Notes under the pieces: model-generated
What the model was told of the DNA's origin: nothing
Seen by the model: the letters and a program-made list of their open reading frames with translations, nothing else
The model's database searches: none
Source: an uncultured Alistipes sp.
GTDB taxonomy: Bacteria; Bacteroidota; Bacteroidia; Bacteroidales; Rikenellaceae
Length of the DNA stretch: 64,000 nt
Assembly: GCA_900769405.1 (NCBI GenBank)
Contig: CAAGGL010000013.1
Location: 8,431 to 72,430, forward strand
Direction of reading: 5' to 3'
Shown: piece by piece, positions 25,785-33,137 of the stretch
Position numbering within the stretch: position 1 is the first letter of the stretch
Layout: each line of letters begins with the position of its first letter
Program-made: the position numbers and the translations under genes

Positions 25785-26240
25785 TTATAACTCAAATGTA
25801 AAGGGTAACAAATCCTTAGTCGAATCGACCGCCGTAGCCGACCCCGCACCACTCATTATGACGCGGATCGGACGCCCCTGACGCTTCTCGACATCGACCA
25901 GCACCTGACGACAAATGCCACACGGATAGCACTCGCGCTCCGACGGATCCGACGCGATCGCCAACTTCAAGATACGATCGTCGGGCGACATCGCCTGGTG
26001 GTGGAAGAGCAGGTTGCGCTCGGCACAGATACCCGCAGGATAGACCTCACTCTCCTGATTGCTGCCGATCACCACACGGCCGCTTTCGAGCAGGGCCGCC
26101 GCCCCAACGTGGAAATTCGAATAGGGTGCGTGAGCCGTCGCACAAGCCAATTCGGCCTGCTCGACAAGTCGCTGTTCGTCCTCGGGCATCTCGGCCACCG
26201 AGGCGTAGCGATCGAATCGGAAAGTAAAATCGGTTTTCAT
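25785..26240 (-). CDS. cdd: cytidine deaminase
   Basis: Deaminates cytidine and deoxycytidine for pyrimidine salvage. The 151-residue protein carries the zinc-dependent deaminase signature: CAE in YPAGICAERNLLFH and PCGICRQ, with SNFHVGAAAL for nucleoside binding. First gene of a cdd-rluA pair. Confidence 0.95.
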   Translation of the reverse strand: MKTDFTFRFDRYASVAEMPEDEQRLVEQAELACATAHAPYSNFHVGAAALLESGRVVIGSNQESEVYPAGICAERNLLFHHQAMSPDDRILKLAIASDPSERECYPCGICRQVLVDVEKRQGRPIRVIMSGAGSATAVDSTKDLLPFTFEL

Positions 26241-26436
26241 AACTCGGTTGGTTTCAGGTTATTAGCGATCATCAGACAGAGCCACGGCGCAGAGCCTTGC
26301 CACGCATCGTTCGGCTTGGGGCTTGCGCATCGCACTTTTGTCCAAATCAAAGGTATGAAAAATTTTCCGAACCTCCAAAATATCAAGCTATTCAGCAAAA
26401 AATCGATAACTCCAAAACCCCTTCTTCCCCAAAGAG

Positions 26437-26463
26437 CACGCCCCGTCTTTTGGACGGGGCGTG
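26437..26463. terminator. strong inverted repeat, possible terminator
   Basis: Eleven-base perfect arms (CACGCCCCGTC and GACGGGGCGTG) with a 5-nt loop, 26 bp downstream of the leftward lipoprotein gene. There is no T-run on either side, so terminator function is uncertain. Confidence 0.5.
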
Positions 26464-26488
26464 TGGTATTCTTGCTCAGAAATCAACA

Positions 26489-27211
26489 TCAAATTTTGGA
26501 CGGAGAGAATGTAAATTCCGTTGTGATTGGAGCCTGGTTTTCGTAGTTGAGTGTCAGGCAAAAACGTTTACCCATAAACGAATCGAGCGAGCCTGCGATT
26601 GGCGAGAGATAGAAGATCATAGGTTTATAGGTTTGCCCATCACCAATCAGTACCATATCGTCAGCCGTAATCTCACTCAACGGCTTCGAAATAATCGAAT
26701 AGGTGTAGATACTATACATCGACGATAAATACTTAAATGAGAGATTGCTATCAAACCCATTAGTTCTCTGATAATTGCTTAACAGAAATGGCAGAGGACT
26801 ATACGCCGTAAAGGTAACGCAATCATTGACCAAACTCTCCGCCGGGTGCTGTGCATCGAACTCCTCCAAGCAGACCAGCTCGATGGATTGAATATTCTCA
26901 ACCGGCATTTGGTTTTCGAGATACTCAATAGGCAGATAACTTTTCTGCTTAGAGTATCCCGTATCGTTGTACTTTGCAGCCAGCGCATCAAAACGCGCTC
27001 TTACGCTCGGATCTTCGGTACCCTCATAAATAATTTCGTCAATCTGAGGGTGAACAAGAATATCGTTATCTTTATTCACCTCGATCGTAATGTCATCATA
27101 GGTGTAATATCCCATTACGAACTTAGATATTACATACGAACCGTCGTCGTTGTCACGGTCGCAGCTCCACGCAACAAGAGCTACCATTGCCAAAATCAAT
27201 AATCGTTTCAT
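26489..27211 (-). CDS. unknown lipoprotein
   Basis: A 240-residue lipoprotein (lipobox VAWSCDRD, Cys17, followed by Asp/Asn-rich DRDNDDG, consistent with surface export). I do not recognise a domain with certainty; the pattern resembles small Bacteroides lipoproteins of unknown function. Base composition is more AT-rich than its neighbours. It stands alone between cdd and the SIMPL gene. Confidence 0.8.
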   Translation of the reverse strand: MKRLLILAMVALVAWSCDRDNDDGSYVISKFVMGYYTYDDITIEVNKDNDILVHPQIDEIIYEGTEDPSVRARFDALAAKYNDTGYSKQKSYLPIEYLENQMPVENIQSIELVCLEEFDAQHPAESLVNDCVTFTAYSPLPFLLSNYQRTNGFDSNLSFKYLSSMYSIYTYSIISKPLSEITADDMVLIGDGQTYKPMIFYLSPIAGSLDSFMGKRFCLTLNYENQAPITTEFTFSPSKI

Positions 27212-27312
27212 AGGTTGAATATTTTAAGATAATACACTTATTTCTAAACACATAACGACACGGCACGACATTTTATTATGCGCGTAGGAACTTTTTTGAG
27301 GATCCCGAAACG

Positions 27313-27347
27313 AAAAACCGCACCCCCACGCCGGGAGGTGCGGTTTT
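27313..27347 (-). terminator. intrinsic terminator of the kbl-lrp-queD-SIMPL operon
   Basis: Arms AAAACCGCACC/GGTGCGGTTTT around a short loop, with a T-run on the minus strand, directly after the SIMPL gene. Confidence 0.85.
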
Positions 27348-27366
27348 GATTTGCTCGGCTCGCAAC

Positions 27367-28056
27367 CTATTCGAGCACAAACTTCGCGCGAACCTGCACC
27401 GAAATTCTTATCTTCCGCAACTCGGTGATCACGGGTTCGGGGGCATCGGCGCGCTTCGTGGCGCCAAATGCCGTAACCACCACACCATCCATTTCGTTGC
27501 GCACGGTCGATACCGACACATCGTAGGTGTGGATATAAAACGCCTTGCCGATGGTCTGGTCAATGGCCTCGGCCATCAACTTGGCATTGGCGCGGGCATT
27601 GCGCATCGCCTCGACACGCAACTCGTCCTCGATGCTGTCGCGATTGGTGTTGGTCACATTCTCGATGTTGATCGTGGTGATACCGATCTCATTCAGAGCA
27701 ATATAGACACTGCCCACGAGTGCAACATCGGTCATTTTCAGCTGATAGCTTTTGGTCTTTACGGCCTGAGAGCGTTTGAGCTGACTGCTCGACAGATCGC
27801 TCACGCGCAGGTCGGTTTTGGTGTCGATACCCAACTTTTTGAGTACCGCAACCATATCGCGCTCCTGCTCCTCGACCGTAATGCGACCCTTCGACTCGCG
27901 CTCGTTGATCGTGATCGACAGATAGACCATATTGGGCGCAACCTCGCGGTAGGCGCTGCTGCTCACCTCGACAAAGCTCGGAAATGCCTGCTCCGACTGA
28001 GCCTGCACGCCGAGAGCCATCAACACGGCTGCAAAAAGAAGAATTACTCGTTTCAT
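27367..28056 (-). CDS. SIMPL-domain (DUF541) secreted protein with SusC-like motif
   Basis: A 229-residue periplasmic or outer-membrane-exposed protein of the SIMPL/DUF541 family: signal peptide ending GVQAQ, then ASSAYREVAPNMVYLSITIN-type start, VEAMRNARANAKLMAEAIDQTIGKAF and the C-terminal ELRKIRISVQVRAKFVLE strand. Family function is poorly known; members form oligomeric shells or are linked to stress and surface structures. Near residue 198 it contains GVVVTAFGATKR, the same 11 residues as the plug start of the SusC protein in this window. Last gene of a four-gene operon, 19 bp after queD. Confidence 0.88.
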   Translation of the reverse strand: MKRVILLFAAVLMALGVQAQSEQAFPSFVEVSSSAYREVAPNMVYLSITINERESKGRITVEEQERDMVAVLKKLGIDTKTDLRVSDLSSSQLKRSQAVKTKSYQLKMTDVALVGSVYIALNEIGITTINIENVTNTNRDSIEDELRVEAMRNARANAKLMAEAIDQTIGKAFYIHTYDVSVSTVRNEMDGVVVTAFGATKRADAPEPVITELRKIRISVQVRAKFVLE

Positions 28057-28075
28057 AATATTCTCAGTTTAATGG

Positions 28076-28558
28076 TTAGTCCACTAATATAACTCTCTGA
28101 GCATACATTTTATTGTCCTCGGCCAGCCATTCGGCATACGAAGTGGCGGTTTCGTACAGACGCAGCGCCGTCAGTTCGACACCCTCGGGCAGTTTGGCCG
28201 AGATCTGCGCCGCGAAATCCGAGATCATATTCTCGCACGTGGGCTGATAATCGACCTCGACAACGCGACCGAAACGATCGTTCAACACACCCAAAATCTG
28301 CGAGTTACGCTCCGAACGGCGGATCACCAGCGAGTGATCAAGACGATCGACCACCACGCTGTTGACGATCGCTTTCAGCACGCCGAAATCGACCACCATA
28401 CCGCACTTTGGCGAGCTCTCGTCCTCGCACGGCACGCCGCGCACCGTTACAAACAGACGATACGAATGGCCGTGAATCTCGCGGCACGCACCATCGTAGC
28501 CGTCGAGCGTGTGAGCCATCTCGAACGAGAACTGTTTTGTTACACGTACTACACTCAT
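28076..28558 (-). CDS. queD: 6-carboxytetrahydropterin synthase QueD
   Basis: Second step of queuosine/7-deazaguanine synthesis from dihydroneopterin triphosphate. The 160-residue protein has the zinc-binding histidines (FEMAHTLDGYDG and EIHGHSYR), the catalytic Cys in SPKCGMVVDF, DHSLV and the PTCENMISDFA substrate motif, ending with RLYET. The GTP cyclohydrolase that supplies its substrate, folE, is encoded 9 kb away. It lies 12 bp after lrp in the operon. Confidence 0.94.
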   Translation of the reverse strand: MSVVRVTKQFSFEMAHTLDGYDGACREIHGHSYRLFVTVRGVPCEDESSPKCGMVVDFGVLKAIVNSVVVDRLDHSLVIRRSERNSQILGVLNDRFGRVVEVDYQPTCENMISDFAAQISAKLPEGVELTALRLYETATSYAEWLAEDNKMYAQRVILVD

Positions 28559-28570
28559 TATCAGTCGTTT

Positions 28571-29044
28571 TTAGTCCTTCAAACAATCGACATAGACCTG
28601 ACGCTGAAACACCTCGTTCATCGAGATATAGGTCTGCGTAGTCGATACACCCTTGATGCGCAAAATGCGATCGAAGATGGTCGTCATCAGGTGCTGATTG
28701 TCGATGCAATAGAGCTTGATCAGCAAGTTGTACTCACCCGTAACGTAGTGGCACTCAACGATCTCCGACACCTGGCGCAGCTGCTCGACCGTCTCGGCAT
28801 TCTGCATCGGATCGCGCAGGCGGATACCGATAAACGCACAAACATCGAAGCCCAACGAGCGCGGATCGACCATCAGTCGGCTACCAAGAATCACGCCCGA
28901 ATCGTTCAGTTTTTTGATTCGCTGGTGGATTGCAGCACCCGAAATGCCGCACTCGCGCGCAATCTCCAAGAAGGGCATACGCGCATTCTTGATCAGGAAT
29001 TTGAGAATCTTGCGATCAATCGCATCAATAGCTATCTTATTCAT
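28571..29044 (-). CDS. Lrp/AsnC-family transcriptional regulator
   Basis: A 157-residue feast/famine regulator: N-terminal helix-turn-helix (IDAIDRKILKFLIKNARMPF, RECGISGAAIHQRIKKL) and C-terminal RAM ligand-binding domain (VCAFIGIRL, VTGEYNLLIKLYC). It sits 35 bp after kbl, so control of glycine/threonine metabolism or of its own operon is a reasonable guess. Confidence 0.94.
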   Translation of the reverse strand: MNKIAIDAIDRKILKFLIKNARMPFLEIARECGISGAAIHQRIKKLNDSGVILGSRLMVDPRSLGFDVCAFIGIRLRDPMQNAETVEQLRQVSEIVECHYVTGEYNLLIKLYCIDNQHLMTTIFDRILRIKGVSTTQTYISMNEVFQRQVYVDCLKD

Positions 29045-29079
29045 CTTTGGTTCAATCTAAGAATCAGGTTGTTACAACA

Positions 29080-30267
29080 TTATTTCAATACACCCAGCTC
29101 GCGACCGATCTTAACGAATGCCTCCACGCAACGATCCAACTGCTCGCGTGTGTGACCCGCCGAAACCTGCACGCGGATACGTGCCTGACCCTTCGGAACA
29201 ACCGGATAGTAGAAGCCCGTAACGTAGATGCCCTCGTCGAGCAACTTCGCCGCAAACTGCTGTGACAGAGGTGCATCGTAGAGCATCACTGCGCAGATTG
29301 CCGACTGTGTGGGTTTGATATCGAAGCCCGCCTCGATCATACGCGCGCGGAAGTGCTCGACATTTGCAACCAGACGGTCGTGCAGCTCGTCGCTCTCGGC
29401 CAGCATACGGAATACCTCCAAGCTCGCACCCACAACTGCGGGCGGAATCGAGTTCGAGAACAGGTAGGGACGCGAACGCTGACGCAGCAGGTCGATAATC
29501 TCGCGGCGACCCGTCGAGAAACCACCGATACCACCACCAAATGCCTTGCCAAGCGTGCCGGTGATGATATCAACCTTGCCGCGCAGATCGAATTTCTCGG
29601 TCACACCGCGACCCGTCGCACCTACAACACCCGCCGAGTGGCACTCATCGACCATCACCAGCGCGTCGTACTTCTCCGCCAGACGGCAGATCTCGTCCAT
29701 CGGAGCCACGTTGCCGTCCATCGAGAAGACGCCGTCGGTCACGATGATGCGGAAACGCTGCGCCTGAGCCTGCTTCAAGCACTCCTCCAACTCGGCCATA
29801 TCGGCGTTGGCATAGCGGTAGCGCTGCGCCTTGCACAGACGTACGCCGTCGATGATCGAGGCGTGGTTCAGTGCGTCCGAAATGATCGCGTCCTCCTCGG
29901 TCAGCAGGGGCTCGAACACACCGCCGTTAGCGTCGAAACAAGCTGCATAGAGGATCGTATCCTCGGTGCCAAAGTACTCAGCAATAGCCGCTTCGAGCTG
30001 TTTGTGAATATCCTGTGTACCGCAAATAAAGCGCACCGACGACATACCGAAGCCGTGCGAATCCATCGCTTTTTTAGCGGCCTCGATCAGGCGCGGATTG
30101 TCCGAAAGACCCAGATAGTTGTTAGCGCAGAAGTTCAAAACCTGCTTGTCGGCCACGGTGATCTCGGCACGCTGCGCCGATGTGATGATGCGCTCCGACT
30201 TGTAAAGACCGGCCTCACGAATCTCGGTGAGGGTCTGTTGAAGATGCTCTTTGATTTTACCGTACAT
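29080..30267 (-). CDS. kbl: glycine C-acetyltransferase (2-amino-3-ketobutyrate CoA ligase)
   Basis: A 395-residue PLP-dependent alpha-oxoamine synthase that cleaves 2-amino-3-oxobutyrate with CoA to glycine and acetyl-CoA. Characteristic points are NFCANNYLGLSDNPRLI, GFGMSSVRFICGTQDIHKQLE, MVDECHSAGVVGATGRG and the PLP lysine in TGTLGKAFGGGIGGF. The Kbl reading over serine palmitoyltransferase-type relatives rests on the close match of the N-terminal KIKEHLQQTLTEIREAGLYKSER stretch. No threonine dehydrogenase gene is nearby. Confidence 0.9.
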   Translation of the reverse strand: MYGKIKEHLQQTLTEIREAGLYKSERIITSAQRAEITVADKQVLNFCANNYLGLSDNPRLIEAAKKAMDSHGFGMSSVRFICGTQDIHKQLEAAIAEYFGTEDTILYAACFDANGGVFEPLLTEEDAIISDALNHASIIDGVRLCKAQRYRYANADMAELEECLKQAQAQRFRIIVTDGVFSMDGNVAPMDEICRLAEKYDALVMVDECHSAGVVGATGRGVTEKFDLRGKVDIITGTLGKAFGGGIGGFSTGRREIIDLLRQRSRPYLFSNSIPPAVVGASLEVFRMLAESDELHDRLVANVEHFRARMIEAGFDIKPTQSAICAVMLYDAPLSQQFAAKLLDEGIYVTGFYYPVVPKGQARIRVQVSAGHTREQLDRCVEAFVKIGRELGVLK

Positions 30268-30338
30268 AGTGGTGTAAAATTATAATTTTCAAATCGTTTG
30301 TTTTAGGTCGCGAAAGCCCTTAGAGAGCGTTCCAAGAG

Positions 30339-30346
30339 CAAAGATA
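30339..30346 (-). promoter_or_regulatory. -7 promoter element of the kbl operon
   Basis: Minus-strand TATCTTTG, about 70 bp before the kbl start. Confidence 0.5.
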
Positions 30347-30507
30347 AACTATTTTTTGCAAAGTTGGCTACGTTTTACCCACATTTTTCGTGCAAAAAGT
30401 TACAAATCGTAATTCGCCCCCAAGTTAAGGATTGTAAGGCAGGCGCGAAAATTGCTGTCGTAATCACAAAAAAATGGCAAGCATAGTAGATATTGAATAA
30501 AATTTTG

Positions 30508-30515
30508 TACATTTG
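30508..30515 (+). promoter_or_regulatory. -7 promoter element of the structured RNA leader
   Basis: TACATTTG fits TAnnTTTG. Transcription from about 30522 would enter a GTTCTC/GAGAAC hairpin (30521-30536) and then the long stem-loop. Confidence 0.55.
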
Positions 30516-30558
30516 TAATGGTTCTCGGACGAGAACACGACATATTTTTGAAATTAAC

Positions 30559-30745
30559 GAAGCGTTATGCTTCTCTTGCAATCGGAAATGTGAGAAACTT
30601 CCAAGTGTCAGCAAGAGGGTTTGACGGTTCGCGCTTTTGCGTGGGCTGGTTACTCATCTGCTGACAAAGGTCATTCTCACAACCTCCGATTGTAGATAAG
30701 TGTATCAGTGCCACGCTTTTCGTTTTTGATAAAAGCTCTTGCGGC
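30559..30745 (+). ncRNA. candidate structured RNA, free-standing or a leader
   Basis: Three perfectly complementary, correctly nested blocks form one long arm: CAATCGGA (30579-30586) with TCCGATTG (30685-30692), TGTGAGA (30589-30595) with TCTCACA (30675-30681), TGTCAGCA (30606-30613) with TGCTGACA (30659-30666), separated by short internal loops. A small GAAGC/GCTTC hairpin precedes it (30559-30573). A second hairpin follows: GTGCC (30708-30712) with GGCAC (30742-30746), with GCTTTT/AAAAGC inside. The 30772 gene starts 26 bp later. It could be a 6S-like RNA or a cis-acting leader (Bacteroidales-1-type families are candidates); I cannot assign a family by eye. Confidence 0.65.
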
Positions 30746-30771
30746 ACGGGGAGCGCAACGGAGTATAAACT

Positions 30772-31338
30772 ATGAAGAAGCTATTGTTTGCCGCAATGAT
30801 GATGTTGTTTGCGACGGCTGCCTATGCGCAGAAAGATGTAACCAAATTCCTCGGAATCCCGGTTGATGGTACCAAAGCCGAAATGATCCAAAAACTTAAA
30901 GCAAAGGGATTTACAAGCACCGCTTACGATCCCGAAATTTTGGAGGGAGAATTTAATGGGACGGCTGTCTATGTTCACGTTGCTACGAATAACAACAAAG
31001 TTTATCGTGTAATGGTTGTTGATAAAAATGGGCAAAGTGAGGGTAATATTATTATTCGATTCAATAAACTTTGCTCACAATTTGAGAATAATAAGAAATA
31101 TTTTCCTATGACATTGGAAAGTCAAAAGATTTCGGAAGATGAAGATATATCTTATGAAATTACTGTTCACGATAAACGTTATCAAGCAGCCTTTTTCCAA
31201 ATGTCTGATGGTGATAGTTCATTAAGTGATATGGAAAATCGTCAAGTTTGGTTTATGATCTCAAAGAACATTATGGATTACGTTATTTATATGTTTTACG
31301 ATAATCTCAACAACCAATCCAACGGCGAAGACCTATAA
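30772..31338 (+). CDS. unknown small secreted protein behind the structured RNA
   Basis: A 188-residue protein with a clear signal peptide (MKKLLFAAMMMLFATAAYAQ). The mature part begins KDVTKFLGIPVDGTKAEMIQKLKAKGF and is followed by a beta-rich region (VYVHVATNNNKVYRVMVVD; DEDISYEITVHDKRYQAAFFQM). I know no function. Its DNA is much more AT-rich than its neighbours (many AAT/TTT/GAA codons), suggesting transfer from another Bacteroidales source. It is transcribed alone, from the structured leader to the terminator at 31361. Confidence 0.82.
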   Translation: MKKLLFAAMMMLFATAAYAQKDVTKFLGIPVDGTKAEMIQKLKAKGFTSTAYDPEILEGEFNGTAVYVHVATNNNKVYRVMVVDKNGQSEGNIIIRFNKLCSQFENNKKYFPMTLESQKISEDEDISYEITVHDKRYQAAFFQMSDGDSSLSDMENRQVWFMISKNIMDYVIYMFYDNLNNQSNGEDL

Positions 31339-31360
31339 TATTTTCAAATAAATTTACCCT

Positions 31361-31391
31361 CTGCCCGAAATTATTTTCGGGCAGTTTTTTA
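31361..31391 (+). terminator. intrinsic terminator of the 30772 gene
   Basis: Stem CTGCCCGAA/TTCGGGCAG, followed by TTTTTT. Confidence 0.9.
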
Positions 31392-31407
31392 TCCAACAGG
31401 CGCGACC

Positions 31408-31451
31408 CGCCCATAAAACCGAAACAAACATTTGTTTCGGTTTTATGGGCG
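31408..31451. repeat. 21-bp perfect inverted repeat with GAAACAAA-TTTGTTTC core
   Basis: Left arm 31408-31428 and right arm 31431-31451 are perfect reverse complements separated by CA. The core GAAACAAA-NN-TTTGTTTC recurs at 63669-63686 and 63865-63882. Confidence 0.9.
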
Positions 31452-31572
31452 CTATACGGGCGAGGGTGGAGGGTGTGAATCTGTAAGCAAGGGCAACTCT
31501 CTCGCATCGACCGCTCTCCTCTGCGCCTCACCAACCCACCTAGGGTGAGGATATTCGCTAAAATCAAAAACG

Positions 31573-31641
31573 CACGCCTTAAAAGCGTGTCATCATTGGC
31601 GGGTCTCCCTTCGGGCGCCCCCCCCCACCCGCCAATGATGA
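31573..31641. repeat. dispersed palindromic element, TCATCATTGGCGGG family, copy A
   Basis: A CACGC/GCGTG mini-hairpin, then TCATCATTGGCGGG (31590-31603) and its perfect complement CCCGCCAATGATGA (31628-31641) around a GC-rich loop. Other copies are at 35982-36051, 47676-47689 (half), 63749-63780 (half) and 63931-63960 (cut by the window end). Confidence 0.9.
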
Positions 31642-31726
31642 GCCTCAAACGACAACAAAACAAATAATTTTGAATTTTGAATCCCGAATTTTGCATTATT
31701 AATATGGGTATTGCGAAAAAAGTTTG

Positions 31727-31734
31727 TAACTTTG
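31727..31734 (+). promoter_or_regulatory. -7 promoter element of pgk
   Basis: TAACTTTG fits TAnnTTTG, about 63 bp before the pgk start. Confidence 0.55.
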
Positions 31735-31797
31735 CGCCGATTATGCCCCAAAGCAAATTCGAAGATTTAATAACTCTATAATTTTTTCATTACAACT

Positions 31798-33048
31798 ATG
31801 GCAAAAATCGAAACTTACGATTTCAAAGGCAAGCGCGCGATCGTTCGCGTGGATTTCAATGTGCCCCTCAACGAGAATGGCCAGATCACCGATGATACCC
31901 GTATCCGCGGTGCACTCCCCACCCTCAAAAAGGTTCTCGCTGACGGTGGTAGCCTCATCATTATGTCGCATATGGGCAAGCCCAAGGACAAGGTGAATGC
32001 TAAGTTCTCGCTCAGCCAGATCGTGGACGCTGTTAGCGAGAAGCTCGGCGTGAAGGTTCAGTTCGCTGAGGATTGCGCTAAGGCCGCAGAGCAGGCTGCT
32101 GCTTTGAAGCCGGGCGAGGTGCTGATGCTCGAAAACCTCCGTTTCTATCCCGAGGAGGAGGGCAAACCCGTCGGTATCGACAAGGAGGATCCCGCTTACG
32201 ACGAGGCTAAGAAGGCTATGAAGGCTTCGCAGAAGGAGTTCGCTAAGACTTTGGCTTCGTATGCTGATTGCTATATCAACGACGCTTTCGGTACTGCTCA
32301 CCGCAAGCACGCTTCGACCGCTGTTATCGCTGACTACTTCACCTCGGAGAACAAGATGCTCGGCTACCTGATGGAGAAGGAGGTTGAGGCTGTTGACAAC
32401 ATTCTGAGCAACATCAAGCGCCCCTTCACCGCTATTATGGGTGGTTCGAAGGTTTCGACCAAGATCGGTATCATCGAGAACCTGATGGACAAGGTGGACA
32501 ACCTGATCCTCTGCGGTGGTATGACCTACACCTTCTCGAAGGCGCAGGGCGGTAAGATCGGTAAGTCGATCTGCGAGGACGACAAGCTCGATCTGGCTTT
32601 GGAGATTATGGCGAAGGCTAAGGCGAAGGGTGTTAACCTCGTGCTGGGTGTTGACTGCGTTGCAGGCGACGACTTCAAGAACGATTGCAACACCGTAATT
32701 TGCCCCGCTAACGAGATTCCCGACGCTTTCGAGGGTATGGACGCTGGTCCGGCTACTCGCGAGAAGTTCGCAGCTGCTATCGAGGGTGCTAAGACCATTC
32801 TGTGGAACGGCCCCGCAGGTGTATTCGAGTTCGACAACTTCACCGGTGGCTCGCGCGCTATCGCTGAGGCTATCGCTAAGGCTACGGCTGAGGGCGCATT
32901 CTCGCTCATCGGTGGTGGTGACTCGGTAGCTTGCATCAACAAGTTCGGTATGGCTGACCAGGTATCGTACATCTCGACCGGCGGTGGTGCACTGTTGGAG
33001 GCTATCGAGGGCAAGGTTCTGCCGGGTGTAGCTGCTATCAACGAGTAA
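31798..33048 (+). CDS. pgk: phosphoglycerate kinase
   Basis: Transfers phosphate from 1,3-bisphosphoglycerate to ADP in glycolysis. At 416 residues it is complete: KRAIVRVDFNVPLNENGQITDDTRI (substrate site), SHMGKPKDK, ENLRFYPEE, NDAFGTAHRKHAST, the KVSTKIGIIENLMDKVD hinge, the nucleotide-binding NGPAGVFEFDNF and GGGDSVACINKFG, and STGGGALLEAIEGKVLPGV at the end. Codon bias is extreme, like tpiA. Confidence 0.98.
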   Translation: MAKIETYDFKGKRAIVRVDFNVPLNENGQITDDTRIRGALPTLKKVLADGGSLIIMSHMGKPKDKVNAKFSLSQIVDAVSEKLGVKVQFAEDCAKAAEQAAALKPGEVLMLENLRFYPEEEGKPVGIDKEDPAYDEAKKAMKASQKEFAKTLASYADCYINDAFGTAHRKHASTAVIADYFTSENKMLGYLMEKEVEAVDNILSNIKRPFTAIMGGSKVSTKIGIIENLMDKVDNLILCGGMTYTFSKAQGGKIGKSICEDDKLDLALEIMAKAKAKGVNLVLGVDCVAGDDFKNDCNTVICPANEIPDAFEGMDAGPATREKFAAAIEGAKTILWNGPAGVFEFDNFTGGSRAIAEAIAKATAEGAFSLIGGGDSVACINKFGMADQVSYISTGGGALLEAIEGKVLPGVAAINE

Positions 33049-33076
33049 CGAACAAGTATTTAAGATATTTCTTGTC

Positions 33077-33114
33077 GGGGTGGGACGGCTGATGAGGCTG
33101 TCCGCCCCTTTTTT
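33077..33114 (+). terminator. intrinsic terminator of pgk
   Basis: GGGGTGGGAC paired with GTCCGCCCC (one bulge) followed by TTTTTT. Confidence 0.8.
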
Positions 33115-33137
33115 GAAACGGAACATTCAACAACAAA

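Noticed and set aside
30565..30747. 60-codon minus-strand frame across the structured RNA
   Set aside because: It covers the paired arms of the stem-loop; an RNA explanation fits better and no ribosome site or promoter is seen.
31408..31451. Terminator for pgk-side or 30772-side transcription
   Set aside because: Although it forms a perfect 21-bp stem, it lacks a T-run and its core recurs elsewhere as a dispersed repeat; the proper terminator is at 31361.
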